Shown here: one piece after another, positions 9,876 through 16,740 of the stretch
Layout of the letters: every line of letters begins with the position of its first letter
How positions within the stretch are numbered: position 1 is the first letter of the stretch
Assembly (NCBI RefSeq): GCF_003946915.1
Contig: NZ_RPOC01000013.1
Coordinates: 48,353-112,352 of the forward strand
Reading direction: 5' to 3'
DNA: 64,000 nucleotides
Source of the DNA: Flavobacterium ustbae
Lineage (GTDB): Bacteria; Bacteroidota; Bacteroidia; Flavobacteriales; Flavobacteriaceae
Translations under genes and position numbers: made by a program
The notes under the pieces: generated by a model
Databases searched by the model: none
What the model saw: only the letters and a program-made list of their open reading frames with translations
What the model was told of the DNA's origin: nothing

Positions 9876-10358
9876 ATGTATATACCTTTTGAAAATTTAC
9901 CAGGTGAATCTAGAGTTTGGATTTACCAATCGAACAGAAAATTTTCTGAGGAAGAGTTTTCTGAAATCGAAACAGATTTAAAAGCTTTTGTAGAACAATG
10001 GGCTGCTCACGGCACAAGTCTTGAAGCTTCGTTTTTATTGAAGTATAACCGATTTATTATATTGGCAGTTAATCAAGATGTGCAAGCTGCTACAGGATGT
10101 TCTATTGATAGTTCTGTTGAATTTATTCAATCATTAGAAAAGAAATATAATGTTGATTTATTAGATAAAATGAATGTTACGTTTAAACTTGGAGATCATA
10201 TCGCTCATAAGCCATTAATTGACTTCAAGAAAATGGTTAAAGATAAAGCCGTAACAGCTAATACAATTGTATTTAATAATCTGGTTAATAATATTGAAGA
10301 ATTTAATGATGCTTGGGAAGTTCCTGCAGCCGACAGCTGGCATAGCAGATTTTTTTAA
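9876..10358 (+). CDS. Conserved 160-residue protein of unknown function
   Basis: I recognise this as a small conserved Bacteroidetes protein that often carries the database name 'ABC transporter ATPase'. No Walker A, Walker B or ABC signature motif is present, so that name is not supported. The sequence starts MYIPFENLPGESRVWIYQSNR and is acidic. It looks like a mixed alpha/beta soluble protein with a Trp/Phe-rich C-terminus (WHSRFF), and no signal peptide or membrane segment. It follows the two Hdr-like genes on the same strand and may be cotranscribed, which would tie it to that electron-transfer module. It ends 17 bases before a strong terminator. Confidence 0.8.
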   Translation: MYIPFENLPGESRVWIYQSNRKFSEEEFSEIETDLKAFVEQWAAHGTSLEASFLLKYNRFIILAVNQDVQAATGCSIDSSVEFIQSLEKKYNVDLLDKMNVTFKLGDHIAHKPLIDFKKMVKDKAVTANTIVFNNLVNNIEEFNDAWEVPAADSWHSRFF

Positions 10359-10375
10359 GAGATTATAAAATGTTT

Positions 10376-10405
10376 AAAAAGCGAAACTTATGTTTCGCTT
10401 TTTTT
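10376..10405 (+). terminator. Rho-independent terminator
   Basis: The perfect 9-bp stem AAGCGAAAC / GTTTCGCTT has a 4-base loop and is followed by a run of T. It closes the Hdr-like transcription unit. Confidence 0.9.
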
Positions 10406-10555
10406 GTTTCAAGTTTGAGGTTTCAAGTTTTAAGTTTGAAACAACATCAAGCTTCTTCAATATCAAGCTTCGTTAATGTTACACTTTGTCAAAGTTTCAA
10501 ACTTGACAAATTTGTTTTAGGTGATTTAATTTCTATTGAAAAACAAAACTTCTAA

Positions 10556-10640
10556 ATTAGCCACGATGGGGAGCGGCATCCTTTTTCGGGTTTTTTTAAA
10601 CAGAAAAAGATATAGCGGACTGCGGGAATGGTATTCTTTT
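10556..10640 (+). ncRNA. Candidate structured RNA element (GAGCGGCATCC...GATATAGCGGA type)
   Basis: A GC-richer island stands out from the AT-rich spacer. It has the blocks GGGGAGCGGCATCC and GATATAGCGGACTGCGGG. These flank a 7-bp stem CTTTTTC (10581-10587) / GAAAAAG (10603-10609), and a weaker outer pairing CC-CG with CGGG closes it. From memory, elements with this core recur between genes in many Flavobacterium genomes and may correspond to a described motif such as Flavo-1. I cannot confirm which. Strand is inferred from the block order. Confidence 0.5.
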
Positions 10641-10731
10641 GAAACTTTTACTTCTGCTTCTAAAAATATTTATCAACCGGACTAATCTAATTTTGTCGAA
10701 AATCTAACAATTTAAAAGCCTGATGAAACGC

Positions 10732-10739
10732 TATTTTTG
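10732..10739 (+). promoter_or_regulatory. Probable -7 box for bshA
   Basis: TATTTTTG matches TAnnTTTG and would start transcription near 10746, about 22 bases before the ATG. No clear TTG -33 element is visible at the expected spacing. Confidence 0.45.
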
Positions 10740-10767
10740 AGTATTTTCGTAGAATTAAATTTAATCC

Positions 10768-11913
10768 ATGAAAATAGCAATTGTTTGTTATCCTACTTTT
10801 GGAGGTAGTGGTGTGGTAGCCACAGAGTTAGGTCTCGAATTAGCCAGAAGAGGACACGAAATACATTTTATTACATACAGCCAACCCGTTAGATTGGCGC
10901 TTTTAAACCCGAATGTTCATTATCACGAAGTAAATGTTCCAGAATATCCTTTGTTTCATTATCAGCCTTATGAGTTAGCGTTATCGAGTAAGTTGGTCGA
11001 TATGGTTAAATTGTACAAAATAGAGCTTCTGCACGTGCATTATGCAATTCCTCATGCTTATGCAGGTTATATGGCAAAACAAATGCTTAAAAATGAAGGA
11101 ATTAATCTGCCTATGATTACAACGCTTCATGGAACCGATATTACACTGGTTGGGAACCATCCGTTTTACAAGCCCGCTGTGACTTTTAGTATTAATAAAT
11201 CAGATTATGTTACTTCGGTTTCGCAGAGTTTGAAAGATGATACTTTGAAATTATTCAAGATCAAGAATAAAATTAAAGTGATTCCAAATTTTATAGAATT
11301 GGATAAAGTCAAAAAAGATCCAACGGCACCTTGCCATCGTTATGTAATGGCAAACGAAAACGAGCGTATTATAACGCATATCAGTAACTTTAGAAAGGTA
11401 AAACGCATTCCAGATATTATTAAGATTTTCTATAATATTCAGAAAGAAATTCCAGCAAAATTAATGATGGTTGGTGATGGGCCAGAAAAGGAAAAAGCCG
11501 AAATTTTGTGCCAAGAATTAGGTATTTTAGACAAAGTAATTTTCTTTGGAAACAGCCATGAAATTGATAAGATTTTATGCATGACCGATTTATTTCTTCT
11601 TCCTTCTGAGACTGAAAGTTTTGGTTTAGCAGCGTTGGAAGCTATGGCTTGCGGTGTTCCGGTTATTTCGAGTAATTCTGGTGGTCTTCCTGAAGTAAAC
11701 TTTGACGGATTTTCGGGATATCTAAGCAATGTCGGAAATGTGGAAGAAATGGCAGAAAATGCGATTAAAATTTTGAAAGACGATACAATTTTAAGTCAGT
11801 TTAAAGCAAATGCTTTGGAAGTAGCAAGAAAATTTGATATCAAAAATATTCTTCCAAAATATGAGGCTTTATATCAAAAAGCTGTAGATGATTATAAATA
11901 TGAGAAGCATTAA
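10768..11913 (+). CDS. bshA: N-acetyl-alpha-D-glucosaminyl L-malate synthase
   Basis: A GT4 glycosyltransferase that joins GlcNAc from UDP-GlcNAc to L-malate, the first step of bacillithiol synthesis. The 381-residue protein has the characteristic BshA start CYPTFGGSGVVATELG (residues 7-22), the HVHYAIPHAYAGYMAK segment and HGTDITLVG. The C-terminal donor-site motif is ETESFGLAALEAMACGVPVISS, where the EX7E pattern holds the nucleotide sugar. Length and motifs match characterised BshA rather than generic GT4 enzymes. bshB and bshC are not in the window. The lipoprotein gene begins 16 bases downstream and is probably cotranscribed. Bacillithiol is a cofactor for methylglyoxal detoxification in Firmicutes; mgsA lies about 9 kb away, but a functional link here is only a guess. 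Confidence 0.93.
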   Translation: MKIAIVCYPTFGGSGVVATELGLELARRGHEIHFITYSQPVRLALLNPNVHYHEVNVPEYPLFHYQPYELALSSKLVDMVKLYKIELLHVHYAIPHAYAGYMAKQMLKNEGINLPMITTLHGTDITLVGNHPFYKPAVTFSINKSDYVTSVSQSLKDDTLKLFKIKNKIKVIPNFIELDKVKKDPTAPCHRYVMANENERIITHISNFRKVKRIPDIIKIFYNIQKEIPAKLMMVGDGPEKEKAEILCQELGILDKVIFFGNSHEIDKILCMTDLFLLPSETESFGLAALEAMACGVPVISSNSGGLPEVNFDGFSGYLSNVGNVEEMAENAIKILKDDTILSQFKANALEVARKFDIKNILPKYEALYQKAVDDYKYEKH

Positions 11914-11929
11914 TTTTAAAAATAGGTAA

Positions 11930-12352
11930 ATGAAAAAAGTAATTTCGATTTTAGCAGTTTTTGTTTTGATTTCTTGCGGTGCCAAGAAAACCTCTGCTGC
12001 AACAGGATTGTATGAAGTTTTGACGGTACAGTCTAACGGAGGCGGTAATATTAAATTCTTTGAAATCCTGACAGAGCCTAATGAGATTAAAATGTTGGAA
12101 AATGACCCGCTTTTGGCAGATAAAGTAAAAAACAGCGATACCAATACTTCAAATTATGTGATTTTGAATATGGGTGAAAAAAATACCAGCGGCTATACTA
12201 TTGATGTTGTAAACGTTGAAGAAACAGATAAAAACATTATTATTACCGTTAAAGAAAATAATCCTGCAAAAGATGCTATGACGATGCAGGTAATTTCATA
12301 TCCTTACACCGTAGTTAAAATTAATTCTAAGAAAGAAATTATTATTAAATAA
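11930..12352 (+). CDS. Small predicted lipoprotein
   Basis: A 140-residue protein of unknown function. The N-terminus MKKVISILAVFVLISCGAKK is a clear lipoprotein signal, with the lipidated Cys in LISC near residue 16. The mature part is predominantly beta (alternating hydrophobic strands such as SNYVILNMG and YTIDVVNVEE) and ends in a Lys/Ile-rich strand. It contains no recognisable catalytic motif. The gene follows bshA by 16 bases and is likely in its transcript. It is followed by a word-repeat hairpin rather than an ordinary terminator. Confidence 0.75.
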   Translation: MKKVISILAVFVLISCGAKKTSAATGLYEVLTVQSNGGGNIKFFEILTEPNEIKMLENDPLLADKVKNSDTNTSNYVILNMGEKNTSGYTIDVVNVEETDKNIIITVKENNPAKDAMTMQVISYPYTVVKINSKKEIIIK

Positions 12353-12363
12353 GAAAGTGGTTT

Positions 12364-12523
12364 TTTAACCGTAAAGAACGCAAGGTTTTCGCTAAGCGCG
12401 CTACATTTTTTTAATTTAATTTAATCTCGCAAAGTCGAGAAGTCGCAAAAAATTAAACTTTGTGACTTGGCGACTTTGCGAGATTCTTTTTTATTGGAAC
12501 TTGCGAACTTTGCGGTTAAATTT
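12364..12523. repeat. Nested CTTTGCG-type word-repeat hairpins
   Basis: There are two nested inverted repeats. The outer arms are 12364-12390 and 12495-12523 (AACCG.AAAG..CGCAAG words). The inner arms are 12423-12451 and 12457-12485 (AATCTCGCAAAGTCG pairing with CGACTTTGCGAGATT). Together they could fold into one long cruciform or RNA hairpin. Confidence 0.75.
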
Positions 12524-12540
12524 ACCATTTATCACATAAA

Positions 12541-12573
12541 AAAAACCTGCCGGTTTTAAACGACAGGTTTCTT
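12541..12573 (-). terminator. Terminator of the outer-membrane protein gene
   Basis: AAACCTG / CAGGTTT arms (12543-12549 and 12564-12570) with a short inner CG pair are flanked by A-rich and T-rich tracts on both sides, so it can work on either strand. It lies 28 bases past the minus-strand stop codon. Confidence 0.85.
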
Positions 12574-12597
12574 CTTACAATTATTTTTTATTTTTAA

Positions 12598-13095
12598 TTA
12601 GAATCTGAATTTAACACCTAAACCAACGTCAAATCCAAAATTATCGTCATCATAGTACCCAGAACCAATTTCAGGTCTTACATCTAATGATAATGTAAGT
12701 GGCACTTCATCAAATCTATATTCAATACCGATATCTCCAGCTGCAAAAACATAAGTTCCGCTATCGTTGTATCTGTAGTTGTTATTGTAGTAATCGTAAT
12801 CCCAAGCGGCTAAACCTCCACCGACACCTGCGTACCAGTTAAAACCTCCATCGATGTTCCAAACCCATTGGTAAAGAGCAACACCTTTTATTGCATCTAC
12901 ATCTCTGCTATTTCTCCAACCTAAATCAAACTCAAGTCTGTTTTTCTGATTTAGTCCTAGTTGGTATGATATTTCTCCTCCAAATCCGTTATTGTCTCCT
13001 AGACGTAATCCTAAAGCGTGCTTCGAAATTTCTTGCGATTGAGCCGTGAATGCTAAACCAAGAAGCATAATGGCAGATAATAAAATCTTTTTCAT
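12598..13095 (-). CDS. Small outer-membrane beta-barrel protein
   Basis: A 165-residue protein with the signal peptide MKKILLSAIMLLGLAFTAQSQ. The rest alternates hydrophobic and polar residues in about eight strands (for example NRLEFDLGWR, NWYAGVGGGLAAW, FDVGLGVKFRF) and ends in Phe, typical of a small OmpX/OprF-like barrel. A Tyr/Asp/Asn-rich loop lies near residues 105-118. Specific function is unknown. A CAAATGTA sequence at 13119-13126 is the complement of the TAnnTTTG -7 box and would start RNA about 30 bases upstream of the ATG. The gene stands alone with its own terminator. Confidence 0.8.
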   Translation of the reverse strand: MKKILLSAIMLLGLAFTAQSQEISKHALGLRLGDNNGFGGEISYQLGLNQKNRLEFDLGWRNSRDVDAIKGVALYQWVWNIDGGFNWYAGVGGGLAAWDYDYYNNNYRYNDSGTYVFAAGDIGIEYRFDEVPLTLSLDVRPEIGSGYYDDDNFGFDVGLGVKFRF

Positions 13096-13233
13096 AAAAT
13101 GGTTAAATTAATTTTTTTCAAATGTATAATTACAGTCCAATAGAGAACGTATATTATTTTTGAAAATTGTTATATAATTTACATTTCTTGAAAAACGGAG
13201 CGTTAAAATTCTTAAAAAAGCGATTCTGTGCTT

Positions 13234-14055
13234 CTATTTTAATATTATAGACGAAATGAGTTGCGAAGTAATAAGATCTTCCATTTCTAATAGATTTTCT
13301 TCTTCGGCAAAATTACTAGCTTTATAAGAAAACAATTTCCAACGCTTTTTATGATATTCTAGTGCAGTTAAGTTTTCTACCCAATCGCCAGAATTAAGGT
13401 ATAAAGTGGAGCCGTATTTGTTTTCGATTGTTGCAATTTTAGGTTCATGAATATGACCGCAAACGACATAGTCGTAATTTTTTTCGATAGCCAAATCGGT
13501 AGCTGTTGTTTCAAAGTCTGAAATAAATTTTACAGCTTTCTTAACGCTTGCTTTTATTTTTTTCGAAAAAGAATAAGGTTCACGTCCCAATTTTGCTAAG
13601 CACCAGTTCACAAATCGATTCATTAGAATTAAATAATCGTAGCCTAATCCGCCTAGTTTTGCAATCCATTTAGAATGCTGCACAGAAGCGTCAAAAACAT
13701 CTCCATGAAAAATCCAGGCCTTTTTGTCGTCTAATTCTAAAACTAATTTATCAACAAGAGCAAAATTTCCCATATTCATATCGCTGAATTTTCGAAGTAT
13801 CTCATCGTGATTTCCAGTAATATAGTACACTTTTGTTCCTTTAGAAGCCATTCCGATAATACGCTGGATCACTCGTAAATGGGCTTTGGGAAAATAAGAT
13901 TTTCGAAACTGCCAAGCATCAATTATATCGCCGTTTAAGACTAAAGTTTTGGGTTTAATGCTTGAAAGATAGTTGTTTAATTCTTTAGCATGACTTCCGT
14001 AAGTTCCTAAATGAACATCAGAAAGAATAACCAATTCGACGTTTCTTTTTTTCAA
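13234..14055 (-). CDS. LpxH-like metallophosphoesterase (UDP-2,3-diacylglucosamine diphosphatase family)
   Basis: A 273-residue calcineurin-like phosphoesterase. The binuclear metal site is complete: the Asp and His of SDVHLG (residues 12-17), GDIID (43-47), GNHDE (81-85), a His in FHGDVFD and the C-terminal GHIHEP. A helical insert between the two halves carries basic residues, as in enzymes acting on lipid-linked substrates. Bacteroidetes homologues are annotated as UDP-2,3-diacylglucosamine diphosphatase-type proteins, making lipid X for lipid A. That substrate is inferred, and a different phosphoester cannot be excluded. No lpx genes are adjacent. It is divergent from aroC. Confidence 0.78.
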   Translation of the reverse strand: MKKRNVELVILSDVHLGTYGSHAKELNNYLSSIKPKTLVLNGDIIDAWQFRKSYFPKAHLRVIQRIIGMASKGTKVYYITGNHDEILRKFSDMNMGNFALVDKLVLELDDKKAWIFHGDVFDASVQHSKWIAKLGGLGYDYLILMNRFVNWCLAKLGREPYSFSKKIKASVKKAVKFISDFETTATDLAIEKNYDYVVCGHIHEPKIATIENKYGSTLYLNSGDWVENLTALEYHKKRWKLFSYKASNFAEEENLLEMEDLITSQLISSIILK

Positions 14056-14219
14056 TTTTTCTTGATTTGAAGTTTTACAAATGAAAGGAAATTTGTAAAA
14101 ATTGACTTTATTAAAAGGTTATTAAAAAGAGGATATTTTTACCAAATTGTAATTTTTATCCCATTTAATGTTTCGTTAATAATACCAGTTTTAAATTTTT
14201 TAATTTAATTCATAAAACT

Positions 14220-14227
14220 TACATTTG
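14220..14227 (+). promoter_or_regulatory. Probable -7 box for aroC
   Basis: TACATTTG fits TAnnTTTG. Transcription would start near 14234, about 10 bases before the ATG. No clear -33 TTG is visible. Confidence 0.45.
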
Positions 14228-14243
14228 CTCAAAACAAAACACA

Positions 14244-15302
14244 ATGGCAGGAAACAGCTTCGGCACATTATATAAAGTAACAACATTTGGAGAATCTCAC
14301 GGTGAAGCTTTAGGCGGTATTATTGACGGATGTCCTCCAGGAATACAATTAGATTTTGAAGCAATTGAGGTAGATATGGCAAGAAGAAAGCCAGGTCAGT
14401 CGGCAATTGTTACACAAAGAAAAGAACCAGACAGCGTTCAATTTTTATCAGGAATATTTGAAGGAAAAACTACTGGAACTCCAATTGGTTTCATTATTCC
14501 GAACACCAACCAAAAATCAGACGATTACTCTCATATAAAAGATAATTACAGACCAAGCCACGCCGATTACGTTTACGACCAGAAATATGGTTTGCGTGAT
14601 TACCGAGGCGGCGGAAGAAGTTCTGCTAGAGAAACCGCAAGTAGAGTAGTAGCGGGTGCAATTGCAAAACAAATGCTGCCTGAAATTAAAATCAATGCTT
14701 ATGTTTCTTCTGTTGGGCCAATTCATTTAGAAACGCCTTATGAAGAATTAGATTTTTCTAAAATAGAAAGCAATCCTGTGCGTTGTCCAGATGAGAAATC
14801 GGCAGCGATTATGGAAGAATATATTCGCGATATCCGCAAGCAGGGAGATACCGTTGGAGGTGTTGTAACTTGTGTGATCCAAAATGTTCCAGTTGGTTTA
14901 GGAGAACCAGTATTTGATAAACTTCATGCAGAATTAGGAAAAGCAATGCTTTCTATTAATGCAGTAAAAGGTTTTGAATACGGTAGCGGTTTTTCTGGAT
15001 CTGAAATGAAAGGAAGTGAACACAACGACTTATACAATCCTGACGGAAGTACCAAAACAAATCTTTCTGGAGGAATCCAAGGTGGTATAAGCAACGGAAT
15101 GGATATTTATTTTAGAGTTGCGTTTAAACCAGTTGCAACTATCATGCAGACTCAAGATTCTTTGGATAATAAAGGTAACATTACACCAATGACAGGAAAA
15201 GGACGTCATGACCCGTGTGTAGTGCCTCGCGCAGTGCCAATCGTAGAAGCGATGGCGGCAATTGTTTTGGCAGATTTTTATTTAATCAACAAAACATATT
15301 AG
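14244..15302 (+). CDS. aroC: Chorismate synthase
   Basis: The last enzyme of the shikimate pathway, converting EPSP to chorismate with reduced FMN. The 352-residue product matches the family length and carries its signatures. These are [19 protein letters not shown] (residues 11-29), the [19 protein letters not shown] block with the conserved Arg pair near residues 125-140, [27 protein letters not shown], and the terminal [20 protein letters not shown]. All expected active-site residues are present. It is followed by a symporter gene in the same direction after 52 bases containing a small GACAGTGAGGGTC hairpin. Confidence 0.97.
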   Translation: MAGNSFGTLYKVTTFGESHGEALGGIIDGCPPGIQLDFEAIEVDMARRKPGQSAIVTQRKEPDSVQFLSGIFEGKTTGTPIGFIIPNTNQKSDDYSHIKDNYRPSHADYVYDQKYGLRDYRGGGRSSARETASRVVAGAIAKQMLPEIKINAYVSSVGPIHLETPYEELDFSKIESNPVRCPDEKSAAIMEEYIRDIRKQGDTVGGVVTCVIQNVPVGLGEPVFDKLHAELGKAMLSINAVKGFEYGSGFSGSEMKGSEHNDLYNPDGSTKTNLSGGIQGGISNGMDIYFRVAFKPVATIMQTQDSLDNKGNITPMTGKGRHDPCVVPRAVPIVEAMAAIVLADFYLINKTY

Positions 15303-15354
15303 TAAAAGGTAAGACAGTGAGGGTCTTATATTTTAATAATTAAAAAATAATTTA

Positions 15355-16617
15355 ATGCAAGAAGTTACAGAAACTAAAAAACAATCATTTCTTTCGGGAT
15401 TAACAGGGCAAATTATAATTGCAATGGTTCTTGGAGCCATTTTAGGAATTATACTGCATAATACCATTTCGCCTGAAGCCGCACAATTATTTAGTGGTAA
15501 AATAAAAATGCTGGCAACGATTTTTATCCGTTTGGTGCAAATGATTATTTCGCCTTTAGTTTTTACTACTTTGGTAGTAGGAATTGCCAAATTGGGTGAT
15601 ATTAAAACTGTTGGAAGAATTGGAGGAAAAGCAATTGGGTGGTTTTTTACAGCTTCGTTTATTTCTCTTTTAATTGGATTGTTTTACGTAAATGTTTTGC
15701 AGCCGGGAGTTGGTTTAAAATTAGACCACGTTGATATGGCAGCAGCTTCTGAAGTTACAGGTAAAACACAAAATCTTACTTTTGATAATTTTGTTGAGCA
15801 TATCGTGCCAAAAAGTATTGTCGAAGCAATGGCGACTAATGAAATTCTGCAGATTGTAGTTTTCTCTATTTTCTTCGGATTAGCGGCAGCTTCTTTAGGA
15901 CCGACAGTAAAACCAATTATTGGAGCCTTTGATAAATTATCGCATATCGTTTTGAAAATGGTAAACTATGTAATGAAATTTGCGCCAATTGGAGTTTTTG
16001 GTGCTATTGCAGGTGTGTTTGCTATACGTGATGCAGAAGAATTGGTTATTACTTATTTTAAATTTTTCGGTTCCTTTTTAATCGGTATCAGTACGCTGTG
16101 GATTATTTTGATCGTGGTTGGATATATTTTCCTTAAAGGAAGAATGACTGAGTTATTAAGACGAATTACAGGGCCTCTGGCTATCGCTTTCGGAACAACG
16201 AGTAGTGAAGCAGTATTTCCTAAATTGACAGAAGAATTAGAAGGTTTTGGCGTAAAAGATAAAATTGTTTCTTTTATGTTGCCTTTAGGATATTCGTTTA
16301 ACCTAGACGGAAGTATGATGTACATGACTTTTGCCAGTATATTTATTGCTCAGTTTTACAATGTGCATTTAGATTTAGGAACCCAAATGGCAATGCTTTT
16401 GGTTTTAATGCTTACCAGTAAAGGTATTGCGGGCGTGCCTCGTGCAAGTTTGGTTGTTGTAGCTGCAACTTGTGGCATGTTTGATATTCCGATTGAAGGA
16501 ATTGCCTTGATTCTTCCAATTGACCATTTCTGCGATATGTTTAGAAGTGCAACCAATGTATTAGGAAATGCATTAGCAACTTCTGTTGTAGGACAATGGG
16601 AAGCAAACAAAGAATAA
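15355..16617 (+). CDS. Dicarboxylate/amino acid:cation symporter (DAACS family)
   Basis: A 420-residue inner-membrane carrier of the GltP/DctA type. It imports glutamate, aspartate or C4-dicarboxylates with protons or sodium. About eight transmembrane helices are visible. The family features are the serine-rich hairpin in AFGTTSSEAVFPKL (re-entrant loop 1) and GYSFNLDGSMMYMTFASIF, which matches the NMDGT cation and substrate site with Leu in place of Met. SKGIAGVPRASLVV forms re-entrant loop 2, and DHFCDMFRSATNVLGN contains substrate-binding Asp, Arg and Asn residues. The Arg in FRSATN suggests acidic substrates. The exact substrate is undetermined. A terminator follows. Confidence 0.9.
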   Translation: MQEVTETKKQSFLSGLTGQIIIAMVLGAILGIILHNTISPEAAQLFSGKIKMLATIFIRLVQMIISPLVFTTLVVGIAKLGDIKTVGRIGGKAIGWFFTASFISLLIGLFYVNVLQPGVGLKLDHVDMAAASEVTGKTQNLTFDNFVEHIVPKSIVEAMATNEILQIVVFSIFFGLAAASLGPTVKPIIGAFDKLSHIVLKMVNYVMKFAPIGVFGAIAGVFAIRDAEELVITYFKFFGSFLIGISTLWIILIVVGYIFLKGRMTELLRRITGPLAIAFGTTSSEAVFPKLTEELEGFGVKDKIVSFMLPLGYSFNLDGSMMYMTFASIFIAQFYNVHLDLGTQMAMLLVLMLTSKGIAGVPRASLVVVAATCGMFDIPIEGIALILPIDHFCDMFRSATNVLGNALATSVVGQWEANKE

Positions 16618-16669
16618 ATAATAGTACTGAGATTTATTTTTTTTCTTAGTTATCAAAATAATTTTTGAC

Positions 16670-16704
16670 AAGCTGTATTTTTTTACGAAATACAGCTTTT
16701 TTTT
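16670..16704 (+). terminator. Rho-independent terminator after the symporter gene
   Basis: The inverted repeat AAGCTGTATTT (16670-16680) / AAATACAGCTT (16688-16698) is followed by eight T residues. Confidence 0.9.
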
Positions 16705-16715
16705 ATTTTAAAGTG

Positions 16716-16723
16716 TATATTTG
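16716..16723 (+). promoter_or_regulatory. Probable -7 box for the hybrid kinase gene
   Basis: TATATTTG is a full TAnnTTTG match 18 bases before the ATG at 16741. A -33 TTG is not evident. Confidence 0.4.
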
Positions 16724-16740
16724 ATCAAACTAGCCGATTA

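Larger units (their letters stand above)
10359..10767. other. Intergenic region: terminator, word repeat, candidate RNA, promoters
   Basis: This 409-base spacer contains, in order, a terminator, an inverted word repeat (10406-10442), a candidate structured RNA (about 10556-10640) and two TAnnTTTG boxes (10688-10695 and 10732-10739) ahead of bshA. A 61-codon open frame at 10370-10555 runs through the terminator and repeat and is not considered a gene. Confidence 0.6.

Noticed and set aside
9876..10358. ABC transporter ATPase label for the 160-residue protein
   Set aside because: No Walker A, Walker B or signature motif is present and the protein is too short for an ABC domain.
10370..10555. 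61-codon open frame downstream of the Hdr-like genes
   Set aside because: It begins inside a terminator and runs through a word repeat; its composition is that of repeats, not protein.
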